64,000 nt of DNA, taken from positions 627,501 through 691,500 of the forward strand of contig NC_090291.1 of assembly GCF_037392515.1 (NCBI RefSeq), in the 5' to 3' direction. Below are positions 1 to 13,100 of the stretch, in pieces. The position numbers and the translations under genes are program-made. The stretch is from Haliotis asinina. Lineage: Eukaryota > Mollusca > Gastropoda > Lepetellida > Haliotidae. The notes beneath the pieces are model-generated. The model ran no database searches and had not been told where the DNA came from. It was given only the letters and a program-made list of their open reading frames with translations. How positions within the stretch are numbered: the stretch's first letter is position 1; each line of letters opens with the position of its first letter.

Positions 1-693
1 TTATTCTGCACGTTCAGTAGTGTCCCCTTGTATTAAAGAAGCACTCATCCAACAATTACCTATCTGCCAAGAACCATCGATAGTGACCAGAACATCTGGT
101 AACGTTGTTCTGCACGTTCAGTAGTGTCCCCTTGTATTAAAGAAGCACTCATCCAACAATTACCTATCTGCCAAGAACCATCGATAGTGACCAGAACATC
201 TGGTAACGTTATTCTGCACGTTCAGTAGTGTCCCCTTGTATTAAAGAAGCACTCATCCAACAATTACCTATCTGCCAAGAACCATCGATAGTGACCAGAA
301 CATCTGGTAACGTTATTCTGCACGTTCAGTAGTGTCCCCTTGTATTAAAGAAGCACTCATCCAACAATTACCTATCTGCCAAGAACCATCGATAGTGACC
401 AGAACATCTGGTAACGTTGTTCTGCACGTTCAGTAGTGTCCCCTTGTATTAAAGAAGCACTGATCCAACAATTACCTATCTGCCAAGAACCATCGATAGT
501 GACCAGAACATCTGGTAACGTTATTCTGCACGTTCAGTAGTGTCCCCTTGTATTAAAGAAGCACTGATCCAACAATTACCTATCTGCCAAGAACCATCGA
601 TAGTGACCAGAACATCTGGTAACGTTATTCTGCACGTTCAGTAGTGTCCCCTTGTATTAAAGAAGCACTCATCCAAAAATTACCTATCTGCCA
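1..693. repeat. 104-bp tandem repeat, about 6.6 copies
   Basis: Units start at 1, 105, 209, 313, 417, 521 and 625, each opening with TTATTCTGCACG or TTGTTCTGCACG. Copies are nearly identical, with only scattered single-base changes, and the last breaks off at about 693. The array runs off the left edge, so its true size is unknown. No coding sense was seen in the unit. Confidence 0.95.
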
Positions 694-3048
694 AGCAATC
701 AGCCCCTGCTCACAAATACGGGGACTGTGCAACCGTCCACTCTGGCAGAACGTCTTCAAACAAATCAATGGGGCAATAAAAACGGCGGAGGACGACCAGA
801 TGCCGTTATGTGAATTTATCCCCGGTATTTTCTTCATATGATTAACCACCAATACGTTGAATGATTGCTCATTGTTGTCTAACCGAATTACTTTCAAAAG
901 AATGGTGGACATCATGCCATTAGTTACATGTGTGTCATTCTGAATGACCAGTGTTACAGTACTATCAATGGAGAATATCTGAAACAGTCACGTGACCAGT
1001 CACGAAACGTTATTACTACTTTTAATGGTACTTAGAAGCTGGTATGGTAAACATGAAAGACATTTTTATGGTTAGACAACTTCTTTATTGAAACTGTTGC
1101 GACGCTTCCTAAAATGTATACGGTCCGTTTTAGCGAGTTTATATCGTGACTGTAATACTAAGACATGTCATATATTGCCTACGTGAATCATCTCTCCAAC
1201 ACAGGCCCTAAGTGCGACCTTCAGTATGCTGTCTGTCCTATCTAACCTGATGGCGCGGATTGATTACGTTACGATGCTACAACAAATAGATAAAAACAAA
1301 ATATACTCTTCAAAAATTGGATAGGATGTGTAAACGTTAACGTTAACAAACGTTTCAAGGACAGACATCTTATGAACGCATCACCATTTCCCTTTATTAC
1401 CACCCCTAAACACAACGCATGATATGTAGGTACACATCGTAGTAGCCCCATACACGTGCATGGGGTCCCATTCTTGATTTTGACGTTGTTTCAAGGTGGA
1501 GAAATCATTTAGTGCATGAATTTTGACATTCATCTTGCATCACACATTTGTTAGTGTTTGTTTCTAGTCGTTTATTTTAAAATGTAAATCGTGTACATGC
1601 AAGTTACATGCCATCCACCAATCATCTTCCAAAAGCGACTACATATCAACATTGATTGACTCCAATAAATCTCCTAAATAATTTTAATCGTAAATAAAAA
1701 AAATAAAGATCCCCAACCTTTCCTTGAAGAGTATATACAAATGACAATTAAAACCGACTAACGTGACAGTAGCGATCTCAGGCTGCTACCTTGTTCGAGG
1801 AATGGATCCGTCAATATCCGCATAAAGGAACGATATGCGGTAATCTGTAACTGACAAAGAAACCTGTTCTGTGTTGCGTGTCCAATGACACGCTAATATG
1901 CAAGACAAAATGTATATCGTCACGTCAGGTGATGTGATTTTTTTATGGAGAGACTTCTTTATTGCAATCGACGCAACGCTTCTGTGCCGATGCTAAGTGC
2001 TAGATCACGGCGTTAGCTATGTGACCTATCTTCTCTGTGAATTGATAAAAGTGACCCTATCTATAATAATATTACATATCTGGTGAAAACATAAATGTAA
2101 TAATATAAGACAATACACGTCTTACGCGGTGTCAAATATTCGGAAGACAAACATCGTTCAGCAGATGAAGTGTGATTTCATGTGTTCACACGCAGCCGAA
2201 TAAGGGATATAAATGACCATTCACTGATTAGGTGTTTGCAGGATTGAGGAATGTTCTGACCACGTTTTGTGTTCTGGCTCAGTCTGTCAATTTCTACTGA
2301 GGCTATTACCCGCTAACTTCCCTGCACTCTATGTCCATTTAGTGTAATCCCGGCCTGTAGCTGCCCACTGTTCATCATCAACACCATGTAACTGTTGAGC
2401 GATGGACTCCATTCAGCGCTAATTACTGTTCAGTGTTGGTTTCCATTTGTCCTGTGCCACTCACAATTTCAACGCCAGTTAATTGTTGGCTTCCACTTTT
2501 TAGTCTGCATCTTTGTTATCGTATTACGTTTGGTATTCTTACCCGTGCATATATATGCTCTCTGCCCTCCACTCACACGATGAAAGTGAAGAAATCAGAA
2601 TACTCCTCTCCAACGTCACACAACCCCTACCCGCTATTTACTGGGTTACGTCTCATTATGACTTATAAAGGACACGTTCACATGAAAATTATCCTTTTAT
2701 ACTTGCCTTTTATTATCAAGAAAAGTGTTTGACAAGTACGTTTATAACCAAACCAGTACAATTACCATATGTAACTGATTTAGTTTTTGCATTATAGCGA
2801 TTCATACTTTCCACATTAACTCAGAGTTCTATGTCCACAATGAACACACAATGGGTTATGTCCTTTGAAAATGACGCCATTGCTGTCAAAATGATAAGCG
2901 AATGACGTCGTTAGACCCGATTAGACCTAATTGACTTGGTTCATGTATTGGTGCGGTTCTAGATCGGTTTTAAACCACGTTTCGCTTGGTTGTAATTTGG
3001 CACTGATGCACGGTGTGGAGACGTGACGGAATTGTATAAACTTCAACC
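694..3048. other. No gene recognised
   Basis: This stretch holds only short open frames without familiar motifs on either strand. It lies 3' of the last transporter exon found at 4032 on the minus strand. It could contain that gene's C-terminal exon or 3' UTR, but I could not identify one with confidence. Confidence 0.5.
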
Positions 3049-3382
3049 TTGGAGTACTCATCAGTATGTATTTCCGCTACCATTTGTATATCCTGAAGGG
3101 ATTCCTCCAGGACGGTTCCTCAGCTATCTTGGAATACTAATCAGTATGTATTTCCCCTACCATTTGTATATCCTGAAGGGATTCCTCCAGGACGGTTCCT
3201 CAGCTATCTTGGAATACTAATCAGTATGTATTTCCGCTACCATTTGTATATCCTGAAGGAGTTCCTCCAGAACGATCCCTCAACAGGTTTGGAATACTCA
3301 TCAGTATGTATTTCCCCTACCATTTGTATATCCTGAAGGAGTTCCTCCAGGACAATTCCTCAACAGTCTTGGAATACTCAGC
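3049..3382. repeat. 80-bp tandem repeat, about 4.2 copies
   Basis: TCAGTATGTATTTCC recurs at 3061, 3141, 3221 and 3301, a strict 80-bp period. The copies carry a few substitutions, for example a CGC/CCC alternation and AGGGATTCC versus AGGAGTTCC. The final unit is partial. Confidence 0.93.
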
Positions 3383-4031
3383 ACGGTGCCTCCTAGAGAC
3401 TGGCCCCCAAGTGGAGTCAGGATTCAGGCAGGTGCGCAGTCGCTGCCAAAAAAAAGAATATGCAATAGGAGTGACCTGAACCAAAATGACTGGCAGTGAT
3501 TATGAACACATATATACACATCCAAAATGAGTGTTATTTTCGTGCACCTACCATTCAGAATTTAAGCAGTTAAGCTGATCAGTTGGAAGCAACATTCAAG
3601 GAGACGGCCTTTGTGCGGCCATATTGGTACTGCTGTTATATTAGTTATAGGACAGTTATTACAAGCCATAGTATACACATTTGGCATTTATACCCTGTAT
3701 GAGTTTCAAATGTTGCTTGTGACAGCGGTGTGCATTCCTAAAGAACTCTAGTTGGATGACAATTGAAGGGCTGTTTGCTATGCCGGTTAAGGAGAAGTGG
3801 AAGATGGCATATTATGCCATGGGGACTCACAATACTCTGGCTACCTTCGTGGACCCTAGCTGGATTTATCCCCTCCCTTCGGCCATTGGCTATGGTGTTG
3901 ACAGTTAGCCATAATAAGACAAGAAATACGCTGCGATTATAAAAAAGTGTGTAGAGCTTAAAGACTTTGAAAGTTTCATTGAATTTAACTCAAGCAGCAG
4001 TTACTGTGTAATAATCAATTTAATGCCTCAC
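3383..4031. other. No gene recognised
   Basis: Between the 80-bp repeat and the last transporter exon found. A plus-strand frame at about 3760-3908 is open for some 45 codons but matches no family I know. The missing C-terminal transporter exon was looked for here on the minus strand and not found. Confidence 0.4.
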
Positions 4032-4199
4032 CCCAACAAACGTTCCCTTTGCCTTTAGTAATTCTTGTGCCATACAAATTGGTACTGGTACTATTGTAGC
4101 CAGGCCAATGACGAACCCAATAGCAAGGCCATATGCTGGGTACACGTAGTCGCCAAAGGTTGGAGCGTCGTAGTGAACGACCGTCAATACAAGGGTTAC
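4032..4199 (-). CDS. SLC6 transporter exon 12 (TM11-TM12 region)
   Basis: 168 bp, phase 0 on both sides, ending before the donor GTGAGG. It encodes [20 protein letters not shown] followed by the [20 protein letters not shown] membrane segment, equivalent to the YPPWAEALGW region of relatives. An in-frame stop occurs three codons into the intron, so a short isoform ending there is conceivable. Confidence 0.9.
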
Positions 4200-7100
4200 C
4201 TGAAACACAACTGATAACGTTTACTTAGTTTTGGGCATTGGGTAAGTTCAAATAAATTCTACTTTGTCAAATATTTCAGAGCTAAATGATTGAAAAGTCT
4301 TTTATGACTGATTGATAGACACGATTTATTATCCACGGAGGATAAATGAGATTGGTTTGCATTCACAAGAGATCTGTATGGCATCTAACGGGCATAAAAT
4401 ATTACACTGACAATATTAAAACACAAGAGAAATATTCAAATTAAAATAAAACTTTGATAATGTAAATATTATTCTTCTAACTACACTTTCACTTTCTGTT
4501 ACTTAGGTTTCTGTCTGTGTACAGGAACAAGGTGAATAGCGTTATTGTCACATTGACCTAAAGGTAGGGACAAGGTGAATAGCGTTATTGTCACATTGAC
4601 CTAAAGGTAGGAACAAGGTGAATAGCGTTATTGTCACATTGACCTAAAGGTAGGGACAAGGTGAATAGGGTTATTGTCACATTGACCTAAAGGTAGGGAC
4701 AAGGTGAATAGCGTTATTGTCACATTGGCCTAAAGGTAGGGACAAGGTGAATAGCGTTATTGTCACATTGACCTAAAGGTAAGGACAAGGTGAATAGCGT
4801 TATTGTCACATTGACCTAAAGGTAAGGACAAGGTGAATAGCGTTATTGTCACATTGGCTTAAAGGTGGTTTTACGTCAGAGTGGAACGTCTCCTTTATGT
4901 TCTCAGCTGATCAACTGTTTTATTCTTGCGAGATATGCATGTGAGGTACTGAAAATAGTTAGATAACGCTTGTCTAAAGACATTCACTGAAATATTCATT
5001 GAATCAGCTGATATGATTTCAAGGTAGCTTTTGGGTGTACATAGACAACTGTTACAAACGCCTGACCTACTCCCTTGGTAAAACAACAGCCTCAAAGAAA
5101 TAGCAGCTCAATGTCCACAGTACACAATCTATCCTTCATATCTTAATTAATGCAGTACTTTTCACAAATAGAGATATAGACCACCGCTAGTCTTTTACCA
5201 GTCATGCAGTGGCGGAGGCGTTAAACGGTCACCACTTTAGTCGAATAACGACGCCCTGATGGATTGGTGAATATGAATAGAAGAAAAACGATTGGATGGG
5301 ATGGACGGCTGGATGATGGTACGGTGTGGTATGGTGTGGTATGGGAAGGGATAGGATGGGTGTTTTATTGATAATCAATACAAATATTCAAGATACCATA
5401 AAAATGGGACGGGTGGTTGAATGATGGGATTGAATGGCATGGAACGGAATGCGGTGTGATGAGATATAAATGAATGATATGGTATGAGATTGGATGGGTC
5501 TCCTATTAATAATTAAAGGGCACATGCAACCAAAAAATCAAACATATAAGTAAAACACAATTATCATGTGTTCATGATATATAAGGTGCATTGATGGTTG
5601 TCGAAAAACAATGAAACAGAATTATAAGCGTATAATCAAAAGTGCAATATTTTGTACTACGGTTTTCCTCCCTCGAAACGAAGCAGCCGCGATACCGAAC
5701 CCAGTCAGTGCCGCTGAGTGTACAGTCAAGTTTAACGTGGCCTTCTCATTGGCCACTGGTTCATTTGCCGATACGCTTATCCGGCTCTTTGTCTATGGTT
5801 TATAAGTCCGATAAGCGTTAATTTCAAATTGCAAATGGTCATCAATTGAAGTTTTGCATTGCATATTGTCATCAGGCAGGCAGGCAGGCAAACATATCAG
5901 TGTCAATAAACCAGACATTGTGTTTTCTTTCTGTCAAAGTCTGCTTATCACAATCAGCATGTTTTTGTAACGAGTAAATTATTTACTTGTTTATGTACAT
6001 AACCAAGATTAGACTACTGATCACGACCCATAGTATGCAGGCATATTGCTTCAAGCTCCGTGAACCTACTCCCTGTGCATGCGTTATGAGCGCAGCGCGG
6101 CATGGTTGTTGAAACCTCTGCGCTGGGGGATATTAGTGAATCGTATGAACTCCGATTTCGCGGGCTTTTTTTCATCGCGTCTTTTCAACTTTATAGATTG
6201 AATTGACATTTTTGATGAGATGTTTCGGAAAGTGCACACCAAAAGGCATCAGAATCTGCAAAGTTGTGCTTTACGTTGCATGTGACCCTCAACACAAACA
6301 TTAAAATGACCGTAAAATGAATAGGAAATAAATCCATCAACTTACAGTCATGAGAAATGGAGATATAAAACACCAGAATATTTTCATGTACACAGGGGGT
6401 CTCCGTCCAAGCATTATCTCAATGTCTCTACTGAACCTGTCCGCACCTGATATTACCATAAAAGTAAAATATGAGGGTAGGTGAGTGAAGGAATAGGTAG
6501 GTATAATCCATAATCCATAAGCTGACTGCATCTGTGGACAAAAACACATCGGCAAAAATGCAAGACCAGTCAACACCACACGTATACATACAAATCGGAC
6601 TAGAACTCTATGAACATGCACAGAACAACCCACTCATCAAATCAGCTAGACAGACTAGAAAATACTGGCAGCCAGCCAACCGAACTTCACCAAACGAAAA
6701 TTAACCGAAGCCATCCACATCAAACGATCTACCCCTGATTAATAGAGATGAAGGTTACTTTATCCCCTCTGTGTACAATGAACAACTCACCAACCAATCC
6801 CTATTTTCTGTATTTACAACACACATGTCTGTCACATGAGACTCGGCCGAAAAAAGTCTAGAATTGTGAGAGGAAGGAATATGACACCCGTATAAAATAC
6901 AACGAGTTGACATCGACTAAACTTTTCCTGTCAGATTCACTTTTCTGCGACTTAAAACATGAGTGTATATATACTGAAGTGTGTCCGTGAGTGTATTTGA
7001 TATGTCCGACTGTCATACCGTATATCCAGCCGAGGATGGCGCACTCCATGATTGCCACAACAAGCAGACTGAAGGTTGCTACATACCAGTCGATCAACAC

Positions 7101-10100
7101 GAACACGTAGATACCACCCTTTAAAATACATATACAGCAAACAAATGAGTTGAGTTAATTGTATCATCTTAACAAGAAACAAAATAACAACAAAAGTAAC
7201 ATTCCAACTCGCATACTCCCCGCCCCCTAAACTCCTCCCTACACCCTCGCCCGCACAAAGTATACAAGTAAACATCGAAAAGAATATCAAGGAAGAGTGT
7301 ACCGTCAAAAAGTTTTAATTGGAAAATGTATGATTGCCATCAGTCGTTATATACAAGTATCCGTGTGCAATATTCTTTTTTATACTGAACAGTAAAAGAA
7401 ACACAACTCTTTTGTCAAAGCGTTTAAAACAGAAGACATAAGAGTGGACGCTTACTTTTCTGAGATTTATTTTTTCCTAACTTGCGTTTCTTGTACTGGT
7501 CAGTATGTTACACAAACAGGAATAATTGTGGGCTAACCAAATATGGGGACGCCGAATCCACGGTGATAGGTTTCTGGAAGCTAAGGTGACAGCACTACAT
7601 GTAAGTGACATTGTTTACGGCATCTCGTGCGTTCACTATAGTCTTGTATACATACAGTCATGGCAATATCAAAGTTACCATCCTACATACTATTCTCTTA
7701 TGAAGGATTTCTTAGAAGGAAAAGCTGAAATATTTGAAGAGTTGTAGCAATACAGCTCAATACCTTTGTAGCTAGAACGAGGCCAACGATGAAACAGAAG
7801 ATACATGCTATTCCGGTCACCAAGCTTCGTCTTTTATTAAGATGGTGTGGAAATGTGTCTATGAGTGCTGTCACTGCAGTTTCAAAAGTGGCGAACTGAA
7901 AATACAAACACACAACACATGGAACAAATGGCAATATTCGGCACCGCGGAGGACTCAAGACACATGTCAACCAAGTGTCCTAAGAGAGGACGAAGTCGCC
8001 GCTAGGTTGGGTAAGTCTACTGGCATTCACGTTCAAAACACAGACATTCCCGCAATATGTGCGAGGCAAGGAACAGCGCACTAACGCTGTCGAAATAAAC
8101 GGACAGGACATGGTTACATAAAAAAATACACACTTACGAGAGCAAACGAAATCGGCTGCTTCTTACGGGTGTTTTTACTAATTGTTGAACTGATTAAATT
8201 TGCACATGGTTAAGCGCATGTTTCCCCCAGCACATACAGTCATGTACTGCTCTTGGGGATATCTGTGTCTGTGACGGCATTGTGACAAAGTCAGTACCTG
8301 GTGATACAGCCACGAACATCGATCACTGCTCTGCACCGCCTGGGCATGAAGTGAATGAGTTGTCGAATATGGCATTGGAGAATCCTTCTCCTCTCATCCT
8401 GCAATGCATGTCTCAGCTGTTGGAGCGTCTGTAGTTGAGGCAGTCGGCATCGCCCACGTCTGTCTAACACATCCCCAAAATGTTCAATATGGTTGAGATC
8501 CGACGATCTGGATGGCCATGGCAGCACCTTCACATTGTTCCTGGCAACATAGTACGTGGTGACACGTGCAGTATGCGCTCTGGCGTTGTCTTGGTGGAAA
8601 ATCTCTCTTCTGGCGTCAGTGGCAGAAATAAGGTGACTCTGGGGGATTTCATCACAGTAGCGTACATATGTACGTGCACCAGATCTCTTTCATCGCCGTA
8701 TCTATCAACTTCAGGAATACCGTTTCTCAGTGATCACATGTAGAGTGGTGGAGTCTGCAGCAGTGCTACAGACGGGAGGTAGTACACTGCCTCACGTTGA
8801 AGTTCCTGGCTACTGATGAATGACTTTCTCCAGCCTCTAGACGCCCACTGGCTTTGTTTCTACAGTCTTCGTTCAGTCTTGGCATCTTGAGGGTCACAAA
8901 TACGGAGCAGCTTAGTGTAATTCGCAATGGGACTGTCACAGTTTTATACCCATCGGTATGAAGTTTTAGTACCCGTATATTTGCACGTGCAACATGCTTA
9001 CAGCGATTTCCCTAAGTTTTAAATCAAGGTGTTGTATTTTGGCGACAGTTCCCCAAATGTTGCGTTCGTGTGCAATTAATTAGTGTACGGGATGTATTCA
9101 CAGTTAGCAAATGACATTTATACTGATTTCAGGCATTTTTATTAAAACATTCTACTCTGAAAAACAGATTAGCAAAACGTTTCTTATTTTGCCCAGTATA
9201 TATTATTTTGATAGAAACAAAACAGTGTCATATAATTTGAAAAGGAGAGTTCGAGTACATCTGCATTTGCACTGCAGAAAGGGCTGTGTGGAAGAGCAAT
9301 TATGCGGTTATTTGAGGACAGACTAGGACAAGACAGAGTACGTGAATTCAGATTACCTCGGAGTCGACCCCAACTGTGACAAGCATGATGAAGAAGATGA
9401 CCGCCCACAACTGTGGCAACGGAAGCTGTGCAAGGGCGTCTGGGTAGGTCACGAAGCCAAGGCCAGGACCTGAAGAAACATATACACTCGCAAACTGCCA
9501 TGAGGAACATACATCTGTTCAATAGAATAAAAAAGATGATACCGAATCTCTTTCTTTCGTGTTCTTGCCTTGAAGGTGCAGTTCATGGTGTGCTATGGTT
9601 AATACTCTGACCTGCTTTGACGACTTCTGACTCGTGCACCCCCTTGTTCTCTGCCATGAATCCAAGAACGGAGAATATGGCGAAGCCTGCGTAGAAACTG
9701 GTGCCCTCGCTGAGGAACGTGATGATAACAGTATCCCTAGAGATCGATTCAGACAAACGTAACGAATATTGTCGAAAACAGATAACAACAGTTTTTTCTT
9801 CATTTATGTCTACAATTTATGTAATTAATGAAATATCTGTCAAACTAAGTTTGGCCTAACAACAGCCTCAATGGTAGGGAAAGAGGAAACGTAAAATAAG
9901 GACTTCACTGAGGTAACATTAGTGCACAAATGAGCACTGTTGTTTCAAGGCGACTTACAGTGGACGTCCGACGTCTGAATTATCCGACAGCTTTCTTCTA
10001 CATCATTTAAATATTGAATTATCCGACATCTGTACATTCCGAATTCCGACATCATTTTCAGGTCTCAATGACACTATCAACCTGGACAATCCACCTGTCA

Positions 10101-13100
10101 ATGGCCAACTGACAACTAACATCCGGTAACTGGTAATTTCTTTGGCCTCAGCCCTTGCTGATTGGGAGTTAGATGTAAGGGCATGTGAGGAGTCATTTTC
10201 TGTCAAGCATTGGATCAATGAGCTGAGAAAAAGGATAAATTAATTTGGTGAGATCAATTTAAATTTTACCAATTAGAAGTTGGTGTCAACTTGAATTGTC
10301 ACTGTCAGCATTAAATAGCTAGCCACACTGTAGACATTGTGATAGCGCCACATGTACCATGTATAAATATTTTACACTGAAGATAATAAATTCATTGTAC
10401 ATATAAGTACAGAATTTGTTTTCTTTTCACGTTATTTAGCAACAACAAAACCATGAAGCATTGACCTCATTATGTAAGTCAGTTACAATGTATATATGAT
10501 ACAAATGTATTGTTTGGAAAGTATTTAAGCAAGGGGGCATTGGATTACCCAACTCTTCATAACAATCTAGAAAGGAAGCACCAAAGATGCAAATAATTTT
10601 CGAGGAAATTAAATAATAAACGTTATTCGCAAAATCTTTACTTATATTCTGAACAAACGTCTAGAATTTGTCATGGAACTCAACAACCGTGTAGGAGAAA
10701 GCTAAGGAGGAGTCAGGAAACATCACTCCACAACTTTCATGTTAGAATGCCTCTTATATCACCAAGAAGAAAGGGAACCTCTATATACTGTGCTTTCATT
10801 AACTTCAGCGAAGCGTTCGACCTGGTTAACAGGAACTTTCTTCTGTATGAACTACTGCAAAATGGAACTCATGGAAAATTCTTTAATTTTTTAAAGAGTA
10901 TGTACAATGACACAAAAGCAACAGTATTTGTAGAATGGGGTGTTCGAGAGGGGTGTTCGAGAGGGGTGTTCGTTGTGTCCAGGCGATTTTCACGATCTTT
11001 ATTGAATTACACAAACAGGAAAATGAAAAGTTTGAAGATCGAATTTATGCATCAAAGGAAATGTTGAATATAAGTGCACTGTTATTTGCTGACGATCTCA
11101 TGCTTGTTTCTGGCTCTGTGTTACAACGAAGACTGGATGCACTATCTGATTACTCCTCAAGGTGAGGAATAGAAAGGCAATTTTATGGTTTTCAAAATGT
11201 GTGGACATCTCTCTAAATCCAAGTGGCATTTTGAAGGGAAACCTTTAAGAGTTTTTAATGTTTATAAGTACCTCGGACGTATGGCCACGTATGAGCGTAT
11301 CTGGACTAAAGCATGTAGAACATGAACGAGCCAAGCCAGTAAAGCGCTGTTTCAACTTAAAGCTCTTGTTAGACGGCTGAATACACCCGTCAATGAAGAT
11401 CTCTATATATTTGACCTGAAAAATGTGCCTATTCTTACACATGGAACGGAAACATGGATCTTCGATCAGTGTGATGATATTCATCTTGTGCAAAGAAAAT
11501 TCTACAAATACGAATTAGGACAAGGTTATAAATCTTCAAACTGTGTAGCACATGGAGAATGTGGGAGAAACTCTCTATGGAGTGTTTATAAATGCGAAAG
11601 TGTAAAGTATTGGCCACGTTTAATAACATTGCCCCCGAACACATGTTATAACACCCAACAGTATAACACCCAACAGTACAACACCCAACAGTATAACACC
11701 TAGAAGTTTGTAATGAGGAACAATTTATGAACATCTTCAAACAACGTTTATTGGATACCTCAGCCGAAACGACGATCCGTCGTCATACCTGACTGAGCGA
11801 CCCAAATGCAGTCTATAGTCTGGTCTATTGTTTTCAACAGCTATACGTGTGCGGCGTAAAGGTAAACTCTCAAAGTCTTACGATTACCTACCAAACAGTA
11901 GCGGGTGTTATAATGATAAAAAGCATCCCACAAACGACTGGAAAACATGACAAATTAAATTCAACATGGTGGATTCTGTTGCGACAGTTTTCGTGTTGCG
12001 TTTGTTGTGGCAAAGGTCAGCCACTTACCAAATTGGCTTCTTTCGTTTAACCACTTAGTCCGATGTAACAACACCATATGGAGTTCTGTATGTTTAATTT
12101 TCTTCCATCTTATACTCTGTTATTTATTTTGTATATCCATGCTTGCAATCATCAGTCTGGCTTCATGTACGTGACTTGTATATATATCCTGTATAACTGT
12201 CAGTCAGTATTCACCAGAAGAAGGTGAAAGGAATAGTCCAGAAACGCTGTGTAAACAATAAAGAATAAGTTCACATCCATAACATTTTGTCTCAACCCTA
12301 CATGCAGGTTTATGTTTCAAGAGAAAAAACAGGGATTGGCAGACGACCCCGATGGGCGTATATCAATGCCTCTCCCGAAAATGTACATGGTTACGGAAGT
12401 TATTTACAAGCGATCAATTGTCAGTGAAGTAGTAGAATTTGTTGGTACAACACAATGCTGGCACATGCTATATAATTGTTGAACTTTATAAATAATGACA
12501 TTAAATCCTTAAATCCTTGAAAACTGGATGAAATAGTGAGCCGAAGAGATCAATTTTTTTTAGATTAGTTTCAATTACCATGTAATACTGAATTTATGTC
12601 GTATCCATGTTGATAAAAGTACACTGAGAACCGTCACACATTATACAACAGACAGGTGAAGAAGTAGTGAATATTGTCTTCTGTCGACAGACCGCACTGG
12701 CAGACCCGCTTTGAAGAGATGTTTCTCTCGAACGTAAGTCGCTATAACCCGACCCTGAGTTGTACATGCATTACGTGACATTGTCTGTTACCGATATAGG
12801 TGTAAAAGAAATACGAGATGCCTTTACGAGCAGATATTAAACGTTTGAAATGGGCGTGGTTAATACAGATGTAGATGTATTTATGTGACAGCAAATGTTA
12901 CATGTTCGTAACAGACCTGTAGCAGTTGTTGGAGAACTTGTTGTAGCTCGCCATGGTGTGGAGTCCGCCCCAGGTGACGCCGAGAGAGTAGAACATCTGC
13001 AGCATCGCCTCCAACCACACCTGGGGAATAGACGTTTCATATTTACTCCGCATTTGGCAATGTCCCTAGAAATATCACTTCGGGGAACACTAGAAGTGGG

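Noticed and set aside
625..915. 96-residue minus-strand ORF next to the 104-bp repeat, and a short frame ending near 710
   Set aside because: Considered as the transporter's C-terminal exon or a transposase piece, but no motif or phase-compatible splice acceptor was convincing.
3760..3908. Plus-strand open frame of about 45 codons
   Set aside because: No start context, homologue or repeat partner recognised; likely chance.
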